Shown here piece by piece: positions 27,699 to 37,007 of a stretch of DNA of 64,000 nucleotides (position 1 is its first letter; the number at the start of each line of letters is the position of its first letter). The position numbers were made by a program, and so were the translations under genes. The notes beneath the pieces are model-generated. The model was given only the letters and a program-made list of their open reading frames with translations, did no database searches and had not been told where the DNA came from. Source of the DNA: Poriferisodalis sp965116715 (GTDB taxonomy: Bacteria; Actinomycetota; Acidimicrobiia; Acidimicrobiales; Poriferisodalaceae); contig OZ220724.1 in NCBI GenBank assembly GCA_965116715.1, positions 3,100,001 to 3,164,000 on the forward strand, read 5' to 3'.

Positions 27699-30022
27699 GG
27701 GAGGGTGCCGCGCCCGGCGTCAGCGGTGCGGCTGTCGAATTGGAAATGCCCGCAGCGACCGCGGGCGGCACCGGCCAGTCGCCGCCGCGCGCCGACGGTC
27801 CGGCCAAAGTCGCCGGGCTGGCCGGCTACCCCGCCGATCGCACACCCGCCGATGCGCTGTGGGCGTTCGCGGTGTTCACCGACCAGCCCCATGCCCGGCT
27901 TCGCCGCCTCGATCTCGCCCCGGCCGAGCGTTCCCCGGGCGTCGTCGCGGTGCTCGGCTCGGCAGATGTGCCCTGCAACGAGTACGGGCTGACCAAGTTC
28001 GACCAGCCCGTCTTCATCGGGCTCGACCACAGCGGGCGAAGCGTTGTGCCCTGCGACGTCTCCCGCTGGGAGGCCGATCACCTGGCGCTGATAGTCGCCG
28101 AGAGCCTCGACGAGGCGCGTGCTGCCGCCGCTGTCATCGAGGTCGAGTGGGAGCCGCTGCCGGTCGTGGCTGATCTGGACATGGCGCTTGCGCCGGACGC
28201 GCCGCTCGTGCACCCCTACGAGGGCATCAGGTCGAACCTCTACGAGTCGATGCGCACCCGCAAGGGCGACCTCGACGCCGGATTTGCTGCCGCCGCGGCG
28301 ATCGTGGAGGCCACCTACGAAGTGCCGTACCAGGAGCACGCCTACCTGCAGCCCGAAGCGGGCACGTCGTGGGTGGATGCCGAGGGCATCGTCAACGTCG
28401 AGATCGCGGGCCAGTGGGTGCACGAGGACCGCGAGCAGATCGCCCATGCCCTCGACCTGCCAGAGGACGAGATCCGGGTGCGCTATCCCGCCATCGGCGG
28501 CGCATTCGGCGGGCGCGAGGACACCTCGATGCAGATCGTCCTGGCGCTGGCCGCCCACCGGCTGGCCGAACGCGGCATCGACCGTCCGGTGGCCATGCAA
28601 TGGTCACGGGAGGAGTCCATCGTCGGCCATCACAAGCGCCACCGGGGTCGCATCTGGGCTCGCTGGGGTGCCGACCGCGACGGCAGGATCACCGCGGCGC
28701 AGGCAGAGGCGTGGCTGGACGCGGGCGCCTACAACTACACCTCCAACAAGGTGATGGGAAATCTGCACCTGGGCCTCGGCGGGCCCTACGAGCTGCCCAA
28801 CGCCGCCATCGACACCCACGTCGTGTACACCAACGCCACGCCCGGCGGAGCGTTCCGGGGCTTCGGCGCGCCGCAGGCTGCCTTCGCCGTGGAGTGCCAG
28901 GTGAACAAGCTGGCCGACGCGCTGGGCATGGACCCCATCGACATCCGCCGCGTCAACACCCTGCGTGAGGGTTCGCCGAGCATCGCCCATACACCGATGC
29001 CTGCGGGCGTGACGATGCCCGAGGTGATCGAGGCCTGCGCCACTGCCGCCGCCCTGCCGGCTGAGACTGCCACGGCCGATCCGGAGCCCTTCAGCCCGTT
29101 CGGCTCGCTGCCGGCGCGGCCGTCGTCGCTGCGCCGGGGCCGAGGCTTCGCCTGCGCGTTCAAGAACGTCGGGTTCTCCTTCGGCTTCCCCGAGCGGTGC
29201 GAAGCCACGATCGTCCTGCACGGCGAGCCAGGCGATGAGGCACCGGCATCGGTCGAGCTGTCGCACGCCGGTGCCGATGTCGGCCAGGGCGCCCATACGG
29301 CGTTCTTGCAGATGGCAGCCGAGGCGACCGGGGTCGACCCGTCCAGGGTCGTGGGCCGCTTCAGCGATACCGGGACGTCGGGGGACTCGGGGTCGGCGTC
29401 GGCATCCCGGCTGACCTGGATGGCTGGCAACTCCATCCTGGGCGCCGCCGAAGAGGCCGAGAAGGCGTGGCGCGAGGGCGATCGGCCCGCCATCGGGCAC
29501 TTCCGATTCACGCCCCCGCCGACTACCGAGCTCGACCCTGAGACCGGAGAGGGCACTCCGAACTTCACCTACGGGTACGTCGCCCAGCACGTCGAGCTGA
29601 CCGTCGACATCGACACGGGCCACATCCGCATCGACCGGGTGATCAGCGCCAACGATGTCGGGCGGGCCATCAACCCGCGCTTCGTCGTCGGCCAGATCGA
29701 GGGTGCGGTCGCCCAGGCCCACGGCCATGTGCTCAGCGAGCATCTGCGCAGCCGGGACGGACGCCTGCTGAACCCGCGCTTTTCCACCTACCTGATTCCC
29801 GGCATCGGCGACATTCCCGTGACCACCGAGAGCGTGGTGCTGGAGCTGGCAGACCCGTTGGGTCCCTTCGGCGCCCGCGGCATGGCCGAGATGGGCGTCA
29901 TCCCGTACGCACCAGCGGTGGCCGCTGCGCTGGCCGACGCCACCGGCGTCTGGATGGACGACTTCCCCCTGAATCCCGAACGGGTCTGGGCGGCGCTCGC
30001 AGCAGCAGGCGTCACGGCCTGA
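27695..30022 (+). CDS. Xanthine dehydrogenase family molybdopterin-binding subunit
   Basis: Large catalytic subunit (775 aa). Family motifs: GAFGGREDTSMQ at the first molybdopterin loop, TPGGAFRGFGAPQAAFAVE, SHAGADVGQGAHTAFLQ, and the C-terminal FGARGMAEMGVIP, whose glutamate aligns with the catalytic base. AFRGFG lacks the AYxCSFR loop of form-I CO dehydrogenase, so it is an XDH-like or form-II protein acting on an unknown heterocycle or aldehyde rather than a proven CO dehydrogenase. GTG start overlaps the upstream stop. No XdhC-type maturation gene or transporter is adjacent. Confidence 0.92.
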   Translation: MREGAAPGVSGAAVELEMPAATAGGTGQSPPRADGPAKVAGLAGYPADRTPADALWAFAVFTDQPHARLRRLDLAPAERSPGVVAVLGSADVPCNEYGLTKFDQPVFIGLDHSGRSVVPCDVSRWEADHLALIVAESLDEARAAAAVIEVEWEPLPVVADLDMALAPDAPLVHPYEGIRSNLYESMRTRKGDLDAGFAAAAAIVEATYEVPYQEHAYLQPEAGTSWVDAEGIVNVEIAGQWVHEDREQIAHALDLPEDEIRVRYPAIGGAFGGREDTSMQIVLALAAHRLAERGIDRPVAMQWSREESIVGHHKRHRGRIWARWGADRDGRITAAQAEAWLDAGAYNYTSNKVMGNLHLGLGGPYELPNAAIDTHVVYTNATPGGAFRGFGAPQAAFAVECQVNKLADALGMDPIDIRRVNTLREGSPSIAHTPMPAGVTMPEVIEACATAAALPAETATADPEPFSPFGSLPARPSSLRRGRGFACAFKNVGFSFGFPERCEATIVLHGEPGDEAPASVELSHAGADVGQGAHTAFLQMAAEATGVDPSRVVGRFSDTGTSGDSGSASASRLTWMAGNSILGAAEEAEKAWREGDRPAIGHFRFTPPPTTELDPETGEGTPNFTYGYVAQHVELTVDIDTGHIRIDRVISANDVGRAINPRFVVGQIEGAVAQAHGHVLSEHLRSRDGRLLNPRFSTYLIPGIGDIPVTTESVVLELADPLGPFGARGMAEMGVIPYAPAVAAALADATGVWMDDFPLNPERVWAALAAAGVTA

Positions 30023-30099
30023 GCGGCGGCGGCGGCCCGCCCGCCGACCCGCCCGCTGACTCGGCTGGCAACTCGCCGGGCCGCCCGATTCGGCAGTCC

Positions 30100-30105
30100 T
30101 ACACT
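30100..30105 (+). promoter_or_regulatory. -10 box of a leaderless-type promoter
   Basis: TACACT ends 7 nt before the GTG at 30113; no ribosome site is present. Confidence 0.5.
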
Positions 30106-30112
30106 CCCGAGC

Positions 30113-31159
30113 GTGGCAGCGACATCACGGCCGGATGCAACCGAGCGCGTGATGGAGCTGGTGATGTACCTGCTCGCCCGGGATGTGCCCAAGACCCGCG
30201 AGGAGATCTGGCGGGACACCGGGCTGTATGCCCCCGAAGGCACGGCAGACCGGCGCCTGCTGGACAGCGCCCGGGCGTCCTTCGAGCGGGACAAGGCGCT
30301 GATCCGCAATCTCGGCGTGCGCATCACCGAGTCGATGGAGCACGACGGCGCCACGTCGTACACGATCCGCCGCGAGGACTACTTCCTGCCCGATCTGGGT
30401 CTGACTCCAGACGAGCAGCTCGCGCTGCGCTTCGCCGCAGCTCGGGTGGACATCGGCGAATCCTGGGATCTCGAAGCGGTCGCCAAGCTCACGAGCACCG
30501 AGACACCTGCGAGCAGCCTGGGCGGGGCGACAGCGGACGGAAGCTCGCCGGGGGTCGCTTCGGCCGGCCAGCATGGCGAGCCGCCATCAGCAGACGTGGC
30601 GCTGGAGACGGCTGCGGCGCAGCAGGCCGCCGGGTCGCTGCTGCCGAAGCTGGCTGCTGCGGTTGCCGAGCGAGCGCTGGTTCGCTTCGCATACGGAGGG
30701 CGACGGCGGAGCGCTCAGCCGCTGGGTTTGCTGTGCCGGGCGGGTTACTGGTATCTGGCCGCGCGTGAAGACGAACTGGTCAAGACGTTCCGAGTGGATC
30801 GCATGGAGAGCGACGCGGAGGTGGGCGAGCGTGGAGCATTCGCTCGCGCAGAGGTCGACGTCGCAGCGCTGCTGCCGAGCGAACCGATGGAGATCGACTT
30901 CGGCGACGACTTCGAGGCCCGGGTGCGGATCGACGCCACCATGGCGCAGCAGCCAACGGCAGATCGAGGCCGCGTCGTGGAGCGGCACGACGACGGTTCG
31001 GTGACGGTGACGGTTCGGGTGCGCAACCGCGCAGCATTTCGCGTGTGGCTGCTGGACATGGGCCGCCACGCTGTCGTGGAGTCGCCGCCGGAACTGGTCG
31101 AAGAGATCACGTCGTGGTTGCGAGCGCTGGCCGGCGCAGCAGGGGACGCCGACCGGTGA
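30113..31159 (+). CDS. WYL domain regulator, PafB-like
   Basis: A 348-residue transcription regulator: N-terminal winged helix (RVMELVMYLLARDVPKTREEIW), a middle region with an inserted glycine/serine linker around residues 125-165, and a C-terminal WYL domain (RFAYGGRRRSAQPLGLLCRAGYWYLAAREDE, then FRVDRMES) that in this family senses nucleic acid or nucleotides. It overlaps the next WYL gene by four bases. The pair matches PafB-PafC, the mycobacterial DNA-damage activators, although the proteasome genes usually near them are absent here. Confidence 0.85.
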   Translation: MAATSRPDATERVMELVMYLLARDVPKTREEIWRDTGLYAPEGTADRRLLDSARASFERDKALIRNLGVRITESMEHDGATSYTIRREDYFLPDLGLTPDEQLALRFAAARVDIGESWDLEAVAKLTSTETPASSLGGATADGSSPGVASAGQHGEPPSADVALETAAAQQAAGSLLPKLAAAVAERALVRFAYGGRRRSAQPLGLLCRAGYWYLAAREDELVKTFRVDRMESDAEVGERGAFARAEVDVAALLPSEPMEIDFGDDFEARVRIDATMAQQPTADRGRVVERHDDGSVTVTVRVRNRAAFRVWLLDMGRHAVVESPPELVEEITSWLRALAGAAGDADR

Positions 31160-32124
31160 GGCGTCCGAGCACATCGACCAAGATCGAGCGCTTGCTGGCC
31201 ATCGTGCCCTGGGTGGTCGAGCGGGGCGGTGCCACGGTGGGCGACATCGCTGAACGATTCGAGATGCGGCCGGCCGCCGTGTACGACCTGCTGCTCGCAG
31301 CCATGTGCTACGAGGTGGCGGGGGCCAGCGCATATGAGAATCTCGGCATCGTCGTGTTCGGCGACGACGGCGACGCCGGCGAGGCGTGGGTGCATGTCGA
31401 GCCGGGCGCGATGCTGGATCGGCCGCTCAACCTGTCGGCACCCCAAGCGTTCGGGATCCTCGTGGCCGGCCAGTCCGCGCTGGCGCTGCGGGGCGCTGAC
31501 CGTTCGGGTGCACTGGCGACCGCGCTCGACAAGCTGCGGTCGGCCTACCAGGAACGGGTGCGGGTGTCTGTGGAGGTTCCGGTGCCGCGCAGCCTGCCGG
31601 AATTGCAGGAGGCCGTAGACGGCGGCACCACCGTGAGACTTCGGTACTACACGCCGAATACCGACGCGCTGAGCGAACGCAGCGTGGATCCGCTGGGGGT
31701 TTCGCTGGTTGACGGTCACTGGTACCTGCGGGGCTGGTGCCATCTGCGCCAGGACCTGCGCTCATTCCGTGTGGATCGCATCGAGGAGTGCCTCGACACG
31801 GGTGAATTGCATGGTCGCGACCCCGACGCGGGAGAGGCGGTGGCGATCGCGCCGGCGGAGTCCGACGAGTCCACCGAGGTGGTGCTGTCGATTCCCCGCG
31901 ACGACTTGTGGCGAGTGGAGGCATACCCATCGCTGGAGGTACGCGACGACGGCGACCGGTGCATCGTCACCTACGCCATACGCAGCCCGCTGGTGCTCGG
32001 CCAGATGCTGCTTCGGCTCGGTACGGCGACGCACGTCGTGAACACAGCCGAGTTGCCGCCCGAGCTGGCCGAAGCGGGCCGCGCCGCCGCCGCATCGATT
32101 CTGGAGCTCTACGCGACCGGATGA
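31156..32124 (+). CDS. WYL domain regulator, PafC-like
   Basis: Second WYL protein (322 aa): helix-turn-helix (KIERLLAIVPWVVERGGATVGDIAERFEM), then the WYL domain with RLRYYTPNTDALSERSVDPLGV and DGHWYLRGWCHLRQDLRSFRVDRIE. GTG start within the GTGA overlap with the first WYL gene. PafB and PafC act as a heterodimer in mycobacteria, so this pair is probably one regulator. It converges on the EEP hydrolase gene seven bases later with no visible terminator. Confidence 0.85.
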   Translation: MRRPSTSTKIERLLAIVPWVVERGGATVGDIAERFEMRPAAVYDLLLAAMCYEVAGASAYENLGIVVFGDDGDAGEAWVHVEPGAMLDRPLNLSAPQAFGILVAGQSALALRGADRSGALATALDKLRSAYQERVRVSVEVPVPRSLPELQEAVDGGTTVRLRYYTPNTDALSERSVDPLGVSLVDGHWYLRGWCHLRQDLRSFRVDRIEECLDTGELHGRDPDAGEAVAIAPAESDESTEVVLSIPRDDLWRVEAYPSLEVRDDGDRCIVTYAIRSPLVLGQMLLRLGTATHVVNTAELPPELAEAGRAAAASILELYATG

Positions 32125-32131
32125 CCCTCGC

Positions 32132-32938
32132 TCAGTCGACCAGGTCCACGACCAGCCCGTAGTGGTCGGACGGCACAACGCCGTCGACGGGCTCGGTGCC
32201 GACGAGCCGGATGCTCGTGATGTTGCCCATCGGAACTGGACGCGGTGTCGAGACGAACACGTAGTCGATGCGACGGTTCGGCCACATGGCTTGGTGCAGG
32301 TAGGGGTTCTGGCCGCTCCACGTGAAGCCCGGGCCGTTGCCAGCCTGAGCCCACGCGTCGCTCCAGACCAGTTCGGGAACCGGAGGCGGCCGCTCACCGG
32401 TCAGCAGCCGGATCTCCTCGGAGCCGGGAACGGCGTTGAAGTCGCCAGCCATGACCATCGGGAAACCCTCGGGATCGTGATGAGGTGCTGCGAGCTCGCA
32501 CAGCGTGGCCACCTGTGCTTGGCGGATCTCGCTGAGATGGAAGCGGTGCTCGAGGTGGGTGCAGATGACGGTCATCTCGCCGCCGGGGCGGGCAATGCGG
32601 GCCACGACCGCCGTCCGGTGCCCGGATTGTTGGCCCTCGGGCGATGACGGGTCGCCGACAGCCAGCGAGTGCGAGCTGGATTTGATGATCGGCTCTCCGC
32701 TCAGGATCGCATTGCTGAACGACAGTCCCCGGCGACCGAAACGCGGGTGGTGCGCGACGTTCATGCCCAGCGCCTCGCCCAGCAGATCGGCCTGGTTGGG
32801 GCCGTCGCGTTCGGCCCAGATCTCCTGGCAGCACACGATGTCGGCGTCGAGCTGGGCGAGCGTGGCGGTGATGGCCTCGTGGCGGGCCTCCCAGTTGTCG
32901 CCGAAGCGCCACCACAGGTTCCAGGTCACGATACGCAC
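32132..32938 (-). CDS. Endonuclease/exonuclease/phosphatase family protein
   Basis: A 268-residue EEP-fold metal-dependent phosphodiesterase. The active-site series is complete: TWNLWW (Asn), CCQEIWAE (metal Glu), CTHLEHR (His), MAGDFNAVP (Asp, Asn), RIDYVFVS and SDHYGLVVDL (catalytic Asp-His). No signal peptide, so an intracellular nuclease or phosphatase is likely; substrate unknown. The GTG at 32938 begins right at the first motif and is supported by a TACGGT box six bases upstream; the long upstream open frame is noise. Confidence 0.9.
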   Translation of the reverse strand: MRIVTWNLWWRFGDNWEARHEAITATLAQLDADIVCCQEIWAERDGPNQADLLGEALGMNVAHHPRFGRRGLSFSNAILSGEPIIKSSSHSLAVGDPSSPEGQQSGHRTAVVARIARPGGEMTVICTHLEHRFHLSEIRQAQVATLCELAAPHHDPEGFPMVMAGDFNAVPGSEEIRLLTGERPPPVPELVWSDAWAQAGNGPGFTWSGQNPYLHQAMWPNRRIDYVFVSTPRPVPMGNITSIRLVGTEPVDGVVPSDHYGLVVDLVD

Positions 32939-32944
32939 GGCGTC

Positions 32945-32950
32945 ACCGTA
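32945..32950 (-). promoter_or_regulatory. -10 box of a leaderless-type promoter
   Basis: TACGGT (minus strand) ends 6 nt before the GTG at 32938. Confidence 0.5.
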
Positions 32951-33001
32951 ACGGCCGCTGTCCTCGCTGGGCTGACTGGCCGACTTCGGGTGCTGGCGAC
33001 G

Positions 33002-33007
33002 TATCGT
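33002..33007 (+). promoter_or_regulatory. -10 box of a leaderless-type promoter
   Basis: TATCGT ends 8 nt before the ATG at 33016; the gap to the divergent EEP gene is only 77 nt. Confidence 0.45.
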
Positions 33008-33015
33008 CTGCGGCG

Positions 33016-33759
33016 ATGAGCGCTGAACTGAATCCCGACCAGCACACCGACCAGATCTACCTGCGCGACGCGTACCAGCAGAGCGTCGAGGCGACCGTGG
33101 TCGCCGTGCGTGACGACGCCGTAGCGCTCGACCGGACAGTCTTCTATGCCACCGGTGGCGGGCAGCCCCATGACACCGGCACGTTGGCTGACATGCACGG
33201 CAACACCTGGCAGGTGCACAACGTCCGCAAGGAGGGCGATCTCGTCTGGCACTGGGTGGATGCCGACCTGCCACCAGCAGGAACGGCAGTCACCGGCACG
33301 ATCGACTGGGACCGGCGGCTGCAGCTCATGCGCACCCACACCGCGTTGCACATCCTGTGCGGGGTCATCTGGAACGAATGGGGAGTGCTGGTGACCGGCG
33401 GGAACATGGAGCCGCTGGCCGCCCGAATGGACTTCGAGTTCAGCCCGCTGCCCGAGGGTTTCGCCGCCCGGGTCACCGAGCTCGTGAACGCCGAGATCGC
33501 AGCGGATCGGCCCATCGAGGTGAGCTTTTTGGAGCGCTCGGTGGCGCTGGCCGATCCCGAGCTGATCCGCACCAAGGTCAACCTGATCCCTGAGTGGGTG
33601 ATCGACATCCGGGTGATCGACATCGTGGGGCTTGACCGTCAGGCCGACGGCGGCACGCACGTAGCGTCGACGGCGGCCGTTGGGCGCTTCGAGATCACCA
33701 AGACCGAGTCGAAGGGGAAGGGCAACAAGCGCGTTCGCATGGTGCTCCACGACGCCTAG
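33016..33759 (+). CDS. Alanyl-tRNA editing protein (AlaX-type)
   Basis: A 247-residue trans-editing protein that hydrolyses mischarged Ser- or Gly-tRNA(Ala). It corresponds to the editing domain of alanyl-tRNA synthetase: FYATGGGQPHDTGTL at the N-terminus, zinc ligands His108 and His112 in HTALH, and His215 in ADGGTHVAST. The usual CGGTH cysteine is aspartate here, as in a subgroup of bacterial AlaX proteins. No synthetase domain is attached. Divergent from the EEP gene. Confidence 0.9.
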   Translation: MSAELNPDQHTDQIYLRDAYQQSVEATVVAVRDDAVALDRTVFYATGGGQPHDTGTLADMHGNTWQVHNVRKEGDLVWHWVDADLPPAGTAVTGTIDWDRRLQLMRTHTALHILCGVIWNEWGVLVTGGNMEPLAARMDFEFSPLPEGFAARVTELVNAEIAADRPIEVSFLERSVALADPELIRTKVNLIPEWVIDIRVIDIVGLDRQADGGTHVASTAAVGRFEITKTESKGKGNKRVRMVLHDA

Positions 33760-33917
33760 CGGCCTTGGAGCCCGGGGCGGGTCCTGTCACCGAGCACCCC
33801 GCAGTCCTCGCAAGCTGCGGGCTGCGGGGGCCCCGCTCGGTGCCACCCACCCCTCGTTCCAGCGATTCTCCTTGGCGAGCGCGCGTCTGTTCGTGGCCAA
33901 TCGGTACCCTGTGGAAA

Positions 33918-35555
33918 ATGACTCCCCGGGAGCCGCTGGGCGGAACGCGCACTGTTGCGCCGTCTGCTCGCCGGACGGCGACGTCACGGTTCGGGGCGTC
34001 TCGGCGGGAAGGGCACGACGCATCGGCGTTCTATGCCCGCTTCACCCCGCCGATCCTGTCCGAGGACGACACGGTGGCCCGTGGACCCGATGTCGACCCT
34101 GGGCTGATCGAGCGTCTCGGAGACGGCTGCTTCTGCGGTGATGCCCGGCGGATGGCGGATCTGCCTGATGCATGCGTGGCGCTGGTGGTCACCTCACCGC
34201 CGTACTTCGTGGGCAAGTCCTACGAGGACGCTGTTGCAGCAGGTGCCGACAGCCGCATCCCGACTAGCTATTTCGACTATCTCGGCATGCTGCGGGACGT
34301 GTTCGCCGAGTGCGTGCGGGTGCTGGAACCGGGCGGCCGCATCGCCGTCAACGTGGCGAACCTAGGCCGCAAGCCGTATCGCAGCCTGTCGGGCGACGTG
34401 GCCCGGATATTCGAGGAACTCGGCCTGCTGCTGCGCGGCGAGATCGTGTGGCAGAAGAGCAAGGGCTCGAGCGGATCGTGCGCGTGGGGTTCGTTCCGCA
34501 GCCCGTCCAATCCGACGCTGCGCGATACCACCGAGCGCATCGTGATCGCCAGCAAGGGCAGGTTCGATCGGGCGCGCTCGGCTGCGCAGCGGCAGGACGA
34601 GGGTCTGCCGCACCGCAGCAGCCTGTCCACCGATGAGTTCATGGAAGCCACGCTCGACGTCTGGGACATGGGTCCCGAGAGCGCGCAGCGGGTGCAGCAC
34701 CCGGCGCCGTTCCCCTTGGAGCTGCCCCGGCGCCTGATTGACCTGTACACCTACGAGGACGACTTCGTGCTGGACCCGTTCATGGGCTCGGGCACCACCC
34801 TGGTCGCGAGTGTGCTCTGCGGCCGGCGGCCGGTCGGCTACGACCTGAATCCTGACTACGTGGACTTGACACGCGCTCGCGTCGCTGCAGCGGCCTCAAC
34901 CCCGCCAGAAGGCCCGCACCCCGCTGCGCAGCCGCCGCTCTTCGAGCCGAGTGCGGTTCCCTCACGAGTGGGGGAGACGCCGACGGTGGCGAAGGTGCCC
35001 CGATCCGGCATGGCCGCACCTGTGACGCTCTCCGAGTCGAGCGCCCCGGCATCGGCATCCATTGCTGACGCGATGACCGTTGACGCGTTTGTGCGTCAAG
35101 CGGTGGATGCTGGGCGCAAGGCCCATGACATCGCCGGCGAATTGCTGGAACGCTCGGGCTTCGAGATCGTTCGCAGCCCCGCCACCGTGCGCGGCGCTGG
35201 GGTGAAGTTCAGCTTCTTGGTGGCCGACCGGGCGAACCGTGAGTGGTGGATTGATGTGGCGGGGGCGTTCACCACCGTGCGTCCGGGACTGCTGCGCGCC
35301 GAGACGCTGTGGAAGGCCCTGGGGCGAGCGTCGGTGCTGGCCTCGGCCCAGCCCGGAGCACGCCTGCTGCTGTTGACACCGCACCTGCCCCGAGTGGGTG
35401 CTGAAGGCGACCGGGCGTTGCACACGCTCGGGCCGGCGGCGATCTTCGACGTCGTCGAGCTGTTCGACGAGGCCGCCGTGGCCAGGCTCGCGAGCTATGC
35501 CAGTGGCGCCGCGGCGCCGCTGGCAGGCTTCTGGGACGACAGCGAGATCGACTGA
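33918..35555 (+). CDS. Site-specific DNA methyltransferase (beta class) with C-terminal nuclease-like domain
   Basis: A 545-residue SAM-dependent amino-methyltransferase. The catalytic motif TSPPY is at residues 92-96 and precedes the SAM motif FMGSGTT (about residue 288), the beta-class order typical of N4-cytosine or N6-adenine enzymes. Residues ~385-530 form a separate domain beginning MTVDAFVRQAVDAGRKAHD and containing EWWIDVAGAF, which has the feel of a PD-(D/E)xK-like nuclease core, though a full catalytic triad is not certain. No restriction gene is adjacent. ATG 33918 is chosen over an upstream ATG (33765) whose added sequence looks noncoding. Confidence 0.85.
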   Translation: MTPREPLGGTRTVAPSARRTATSRFGASRREGHDASAFYARFTPPILSEDDTVARGPDVDPGLIERLGDGCFCGDARRMADLPDACVALVVTSPPYFVGKSYEDAVAAGADSRIPTSYFDYLGMLRDVFAECVRVLEPGGRIAVNVANLGRKPYRSLSGDVARIFEELGLLLRGEIVWQKSKGSSGSCAWGSFRSPSNPTLRDTTERIVIASKGRFDRARSAAQRQDEGLPHRSSLSTDEFMEATLDVWDMGPESAQRVQHPAPFPLELPRRLIDLYTYEDDFVLDPFMGSGTTLVASVLCGRRPVGYDLNPDYVDLTRARVAAAASTPPEGPHPAAQPPLFEPSAVPSRVGETPTVAKVPRSGMAAPVTLSESSAPASASIADAMTVDAFVRQAVDAGRKAHDIAGELLERSGFEIVRSPATVRGAGVKFSFLVADRANREWWIDVAGAFTTVRPGLLRAETLWKALGRASVLASAQPGARLLLLTPHLPRVGAEGDRALHTLGPAAIFDVVELFDEAAVARLASYASGAAAPLAGFWDDSEID

Positions 35556-35559
35556 GCGC

Positions 35560-36318
35560 TCAAACGCTGTCGATGCGCTTGAACAGCTCGGCGTAGGCGA
35601 GACCTGCTGGTTGACCGCTGGCCACGGCTACCGCGTCCACCCAGTCGGCGAAACGCTGCACCTGGGCGGGGTCGTCGGGGTCGGCGATGTCGTGCGTCGT
35701 CACGAACTGGCTGCGATGGCACAGCAGCGCCGCGGTCTTGGCGGCAGTCCAACCCTCGACGTTCTCCGCATGGTCGGGCTCGTCAGCTTCGAACAGCAGC
35801 AGCTCGTCGGGCCGATGCGGCGGCAGGCCCTGTTCGGGGAAGAAGAACGGGTCGCGTGCGGCCACCACGCCCTCGACGGCCAGCAGCCCCGCGTGCCGAT
35901 GATCCGGGTGCAGCCGGTAGCGCTTCCACGGATCGTGACCGAGCACCACAGCAGGTCGCAGCTTGCGGATGACTTCGGCGACTTGGGCCCTGGTGGCCAG
36001 ATCGCTGTCCAGCTCGCCGTCGACGTGGCCGCCGAACCGCACCTCGCCAGTGGCCCCGAGCGCCGCCGCTGCTGCCCGTTGCTCGTCCTGGCGAAGGGTG
36101 ACCAACGCTGCCTGATCGCACGCAGCGTCCCAGGTGCCCTTCGAACCATCGGTGCAGATGAAATGGTGCACGACGGTGCCGCCCGCCGCCCACTTGGCCA
36201 GCGTGGCACCGCAGTCGAACTCGGCATCGTCGGGATGAGCGGCGATGACCAGCGCTGAAGCCGGCGCTGGCAGGTCCACCGAGAAGCCGGCGCTTGGGCT
36301 CGGGGCCTCAACGGGCAT
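35560..36318 (-). CDS. PIG-L family deacetylase (LmbE-like)
   Basis: A 252-residue zinc-dependent deacetylase of the LmbE/MshB/PIG-L family. The metal motif AHPDDAEFDCG is near residue 27, and the downstream histidine lies in HPDHRHAG. Members deacetylate N-acetylglucosamine conjugates, including mycothiol and bacillithiol precursors; the actual substrate is not readable. The ATG overlaps the 3' end of cofC by 11 bases, so the two are cotranscribed. It converges on the methyltransferase gene four bases from its stop. Confidence 0.88.
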   Translation of the reverse strand: MPVEAPSPSAGFSVDLPAPASALVIAAHPDDAEFDCGATLAKWAAGGTVVHHFICTDGSKGTWDAACDQAALVTLRQDEQRAAAAALGATGEVRFGGHVDGELDSDLATRAQVAEVIRKLRPAVVLGHDPWKRYRLHPDHRHAGLLAVEGVVAARDPFFFPEQGLPPHRPDELLLFEADEPDHAENVEGWTAAKTAALLCHRSQFVTTHDIADPDDPAQVQRFADWVDAVAVASGQPAGLAYAELFKRIDSV

Positions 36319-36931
36319 CGTCGGGGACACGCCCGCCGAGTTCGGCGGCGTCAAGGTCATCGGGCGTGTCGATGTCGAATTCGAGGGCGGCGACCCTCCG
36401 CACGCGCAGGTCGAGCCCGCACCGCAGCGCCTCGGCGCAGTGAGCCTCGAACGAGCCGGGCCCGTAGTAGAACTTGAATCCCGTGCCCAGCGGCAGTGCC
36501 ATGACATTGGTGCCGTCGAGGTGCCGGTCGGGGACAATCGTGACGGTGCCGGCCTCGGCCAGCCCGTCGAGCGTCTCGGCGTGTGGCAGATCGGCATGGG
36601 CAATCAGGACGTGGCCTGGGCCCGCAGCGAAGTCGTCTGGGTCGAGTTCGGCTTCGAGCGCGGCAACGGCGGCGGTGATGGCCGGGTTCAGACCGTCGGC
36701 GGCGATCCACAGCACTTCGGCGCCCAAAGAGCGCGTCCAGTCGGCCACCTCGCTGTTGTCGCACACGATCTTGGTCGGCAACGAGCCGGCGGCCTTCACG
36801 ACCTGGCCTGCCATGGTGCGCGCCAGATCGCTGCGTTCAGCCTCGTCGAGGCGATCTGCCAGTCGACCCTTGGCGAGTCGGAAGCCCTTGACGGGAATGA
36901 GCACGGTCGGCGTGACGCCGGTTGCAGTCAC
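36308..36931 (-). CDS. cofC: 2-phospho-L-lactate (or phosphoenolpyruvate) guanylyltransferase
   Basis: CofC/FbiD (207 aa) activates phospholactate or phosphoenolpyruvate with GTP for coenzyme F420 synthesis. The nucleotidyltransferase fold shows TVLIPVKGFRLAKGRLA, VLIAHADLPHAE, DRHLDGTNVMALP and FKFYYGPGSFEAHCAEA, all typical of the family. The GTG start is supported by a TACACT box eight bases upstream. Other F420 genes (fbiA, fbiB, fbiC) are not in the window. Confidence 0.93.
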   Translation of the reverse strand: MTATGVTPTVLIPVKGFRLAKGRLADRLDEAERSDLARTMAGQVVKAAGSLPTKIVCDNSEVADWTRSLGAEVLWIAADGLNPAITAAVAALEAELDPDDFAAGPGHVLIAHADLPHAETLDGLAEAGTVTIVPDRHLDGTNVMALPLGTGFKFYYGPGSFEAHCAEALRCGLDLRVRRVAALEFDIDTPDDLDAAELGGRVPDDAR

Positions 36932-36939
36932 CCGCGGCG

Positions 36940-36945
36940 AGTGTA
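36940..36945 (-). promoter_or_regulatory. -10 box of a leaderless-type promoter
   Basis: TACACT (minus strand) ends 8 nt before the cofC GTG at 36931. Confidence 0.45.
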
Positions 36946-37007
36946 TGGCCGTGCCTCGCGGCCGCGTCTGCCGAGGCCTGCGGTCGACGGTTTGCTAGGA
37001 CAGGGCG

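Noticed and set aside
26142..30022. Form-I carbon monoxide dehydrogenase
   Set aside because: The large subunit has AFRGFG instead of the AYxCSFR active-site loop.
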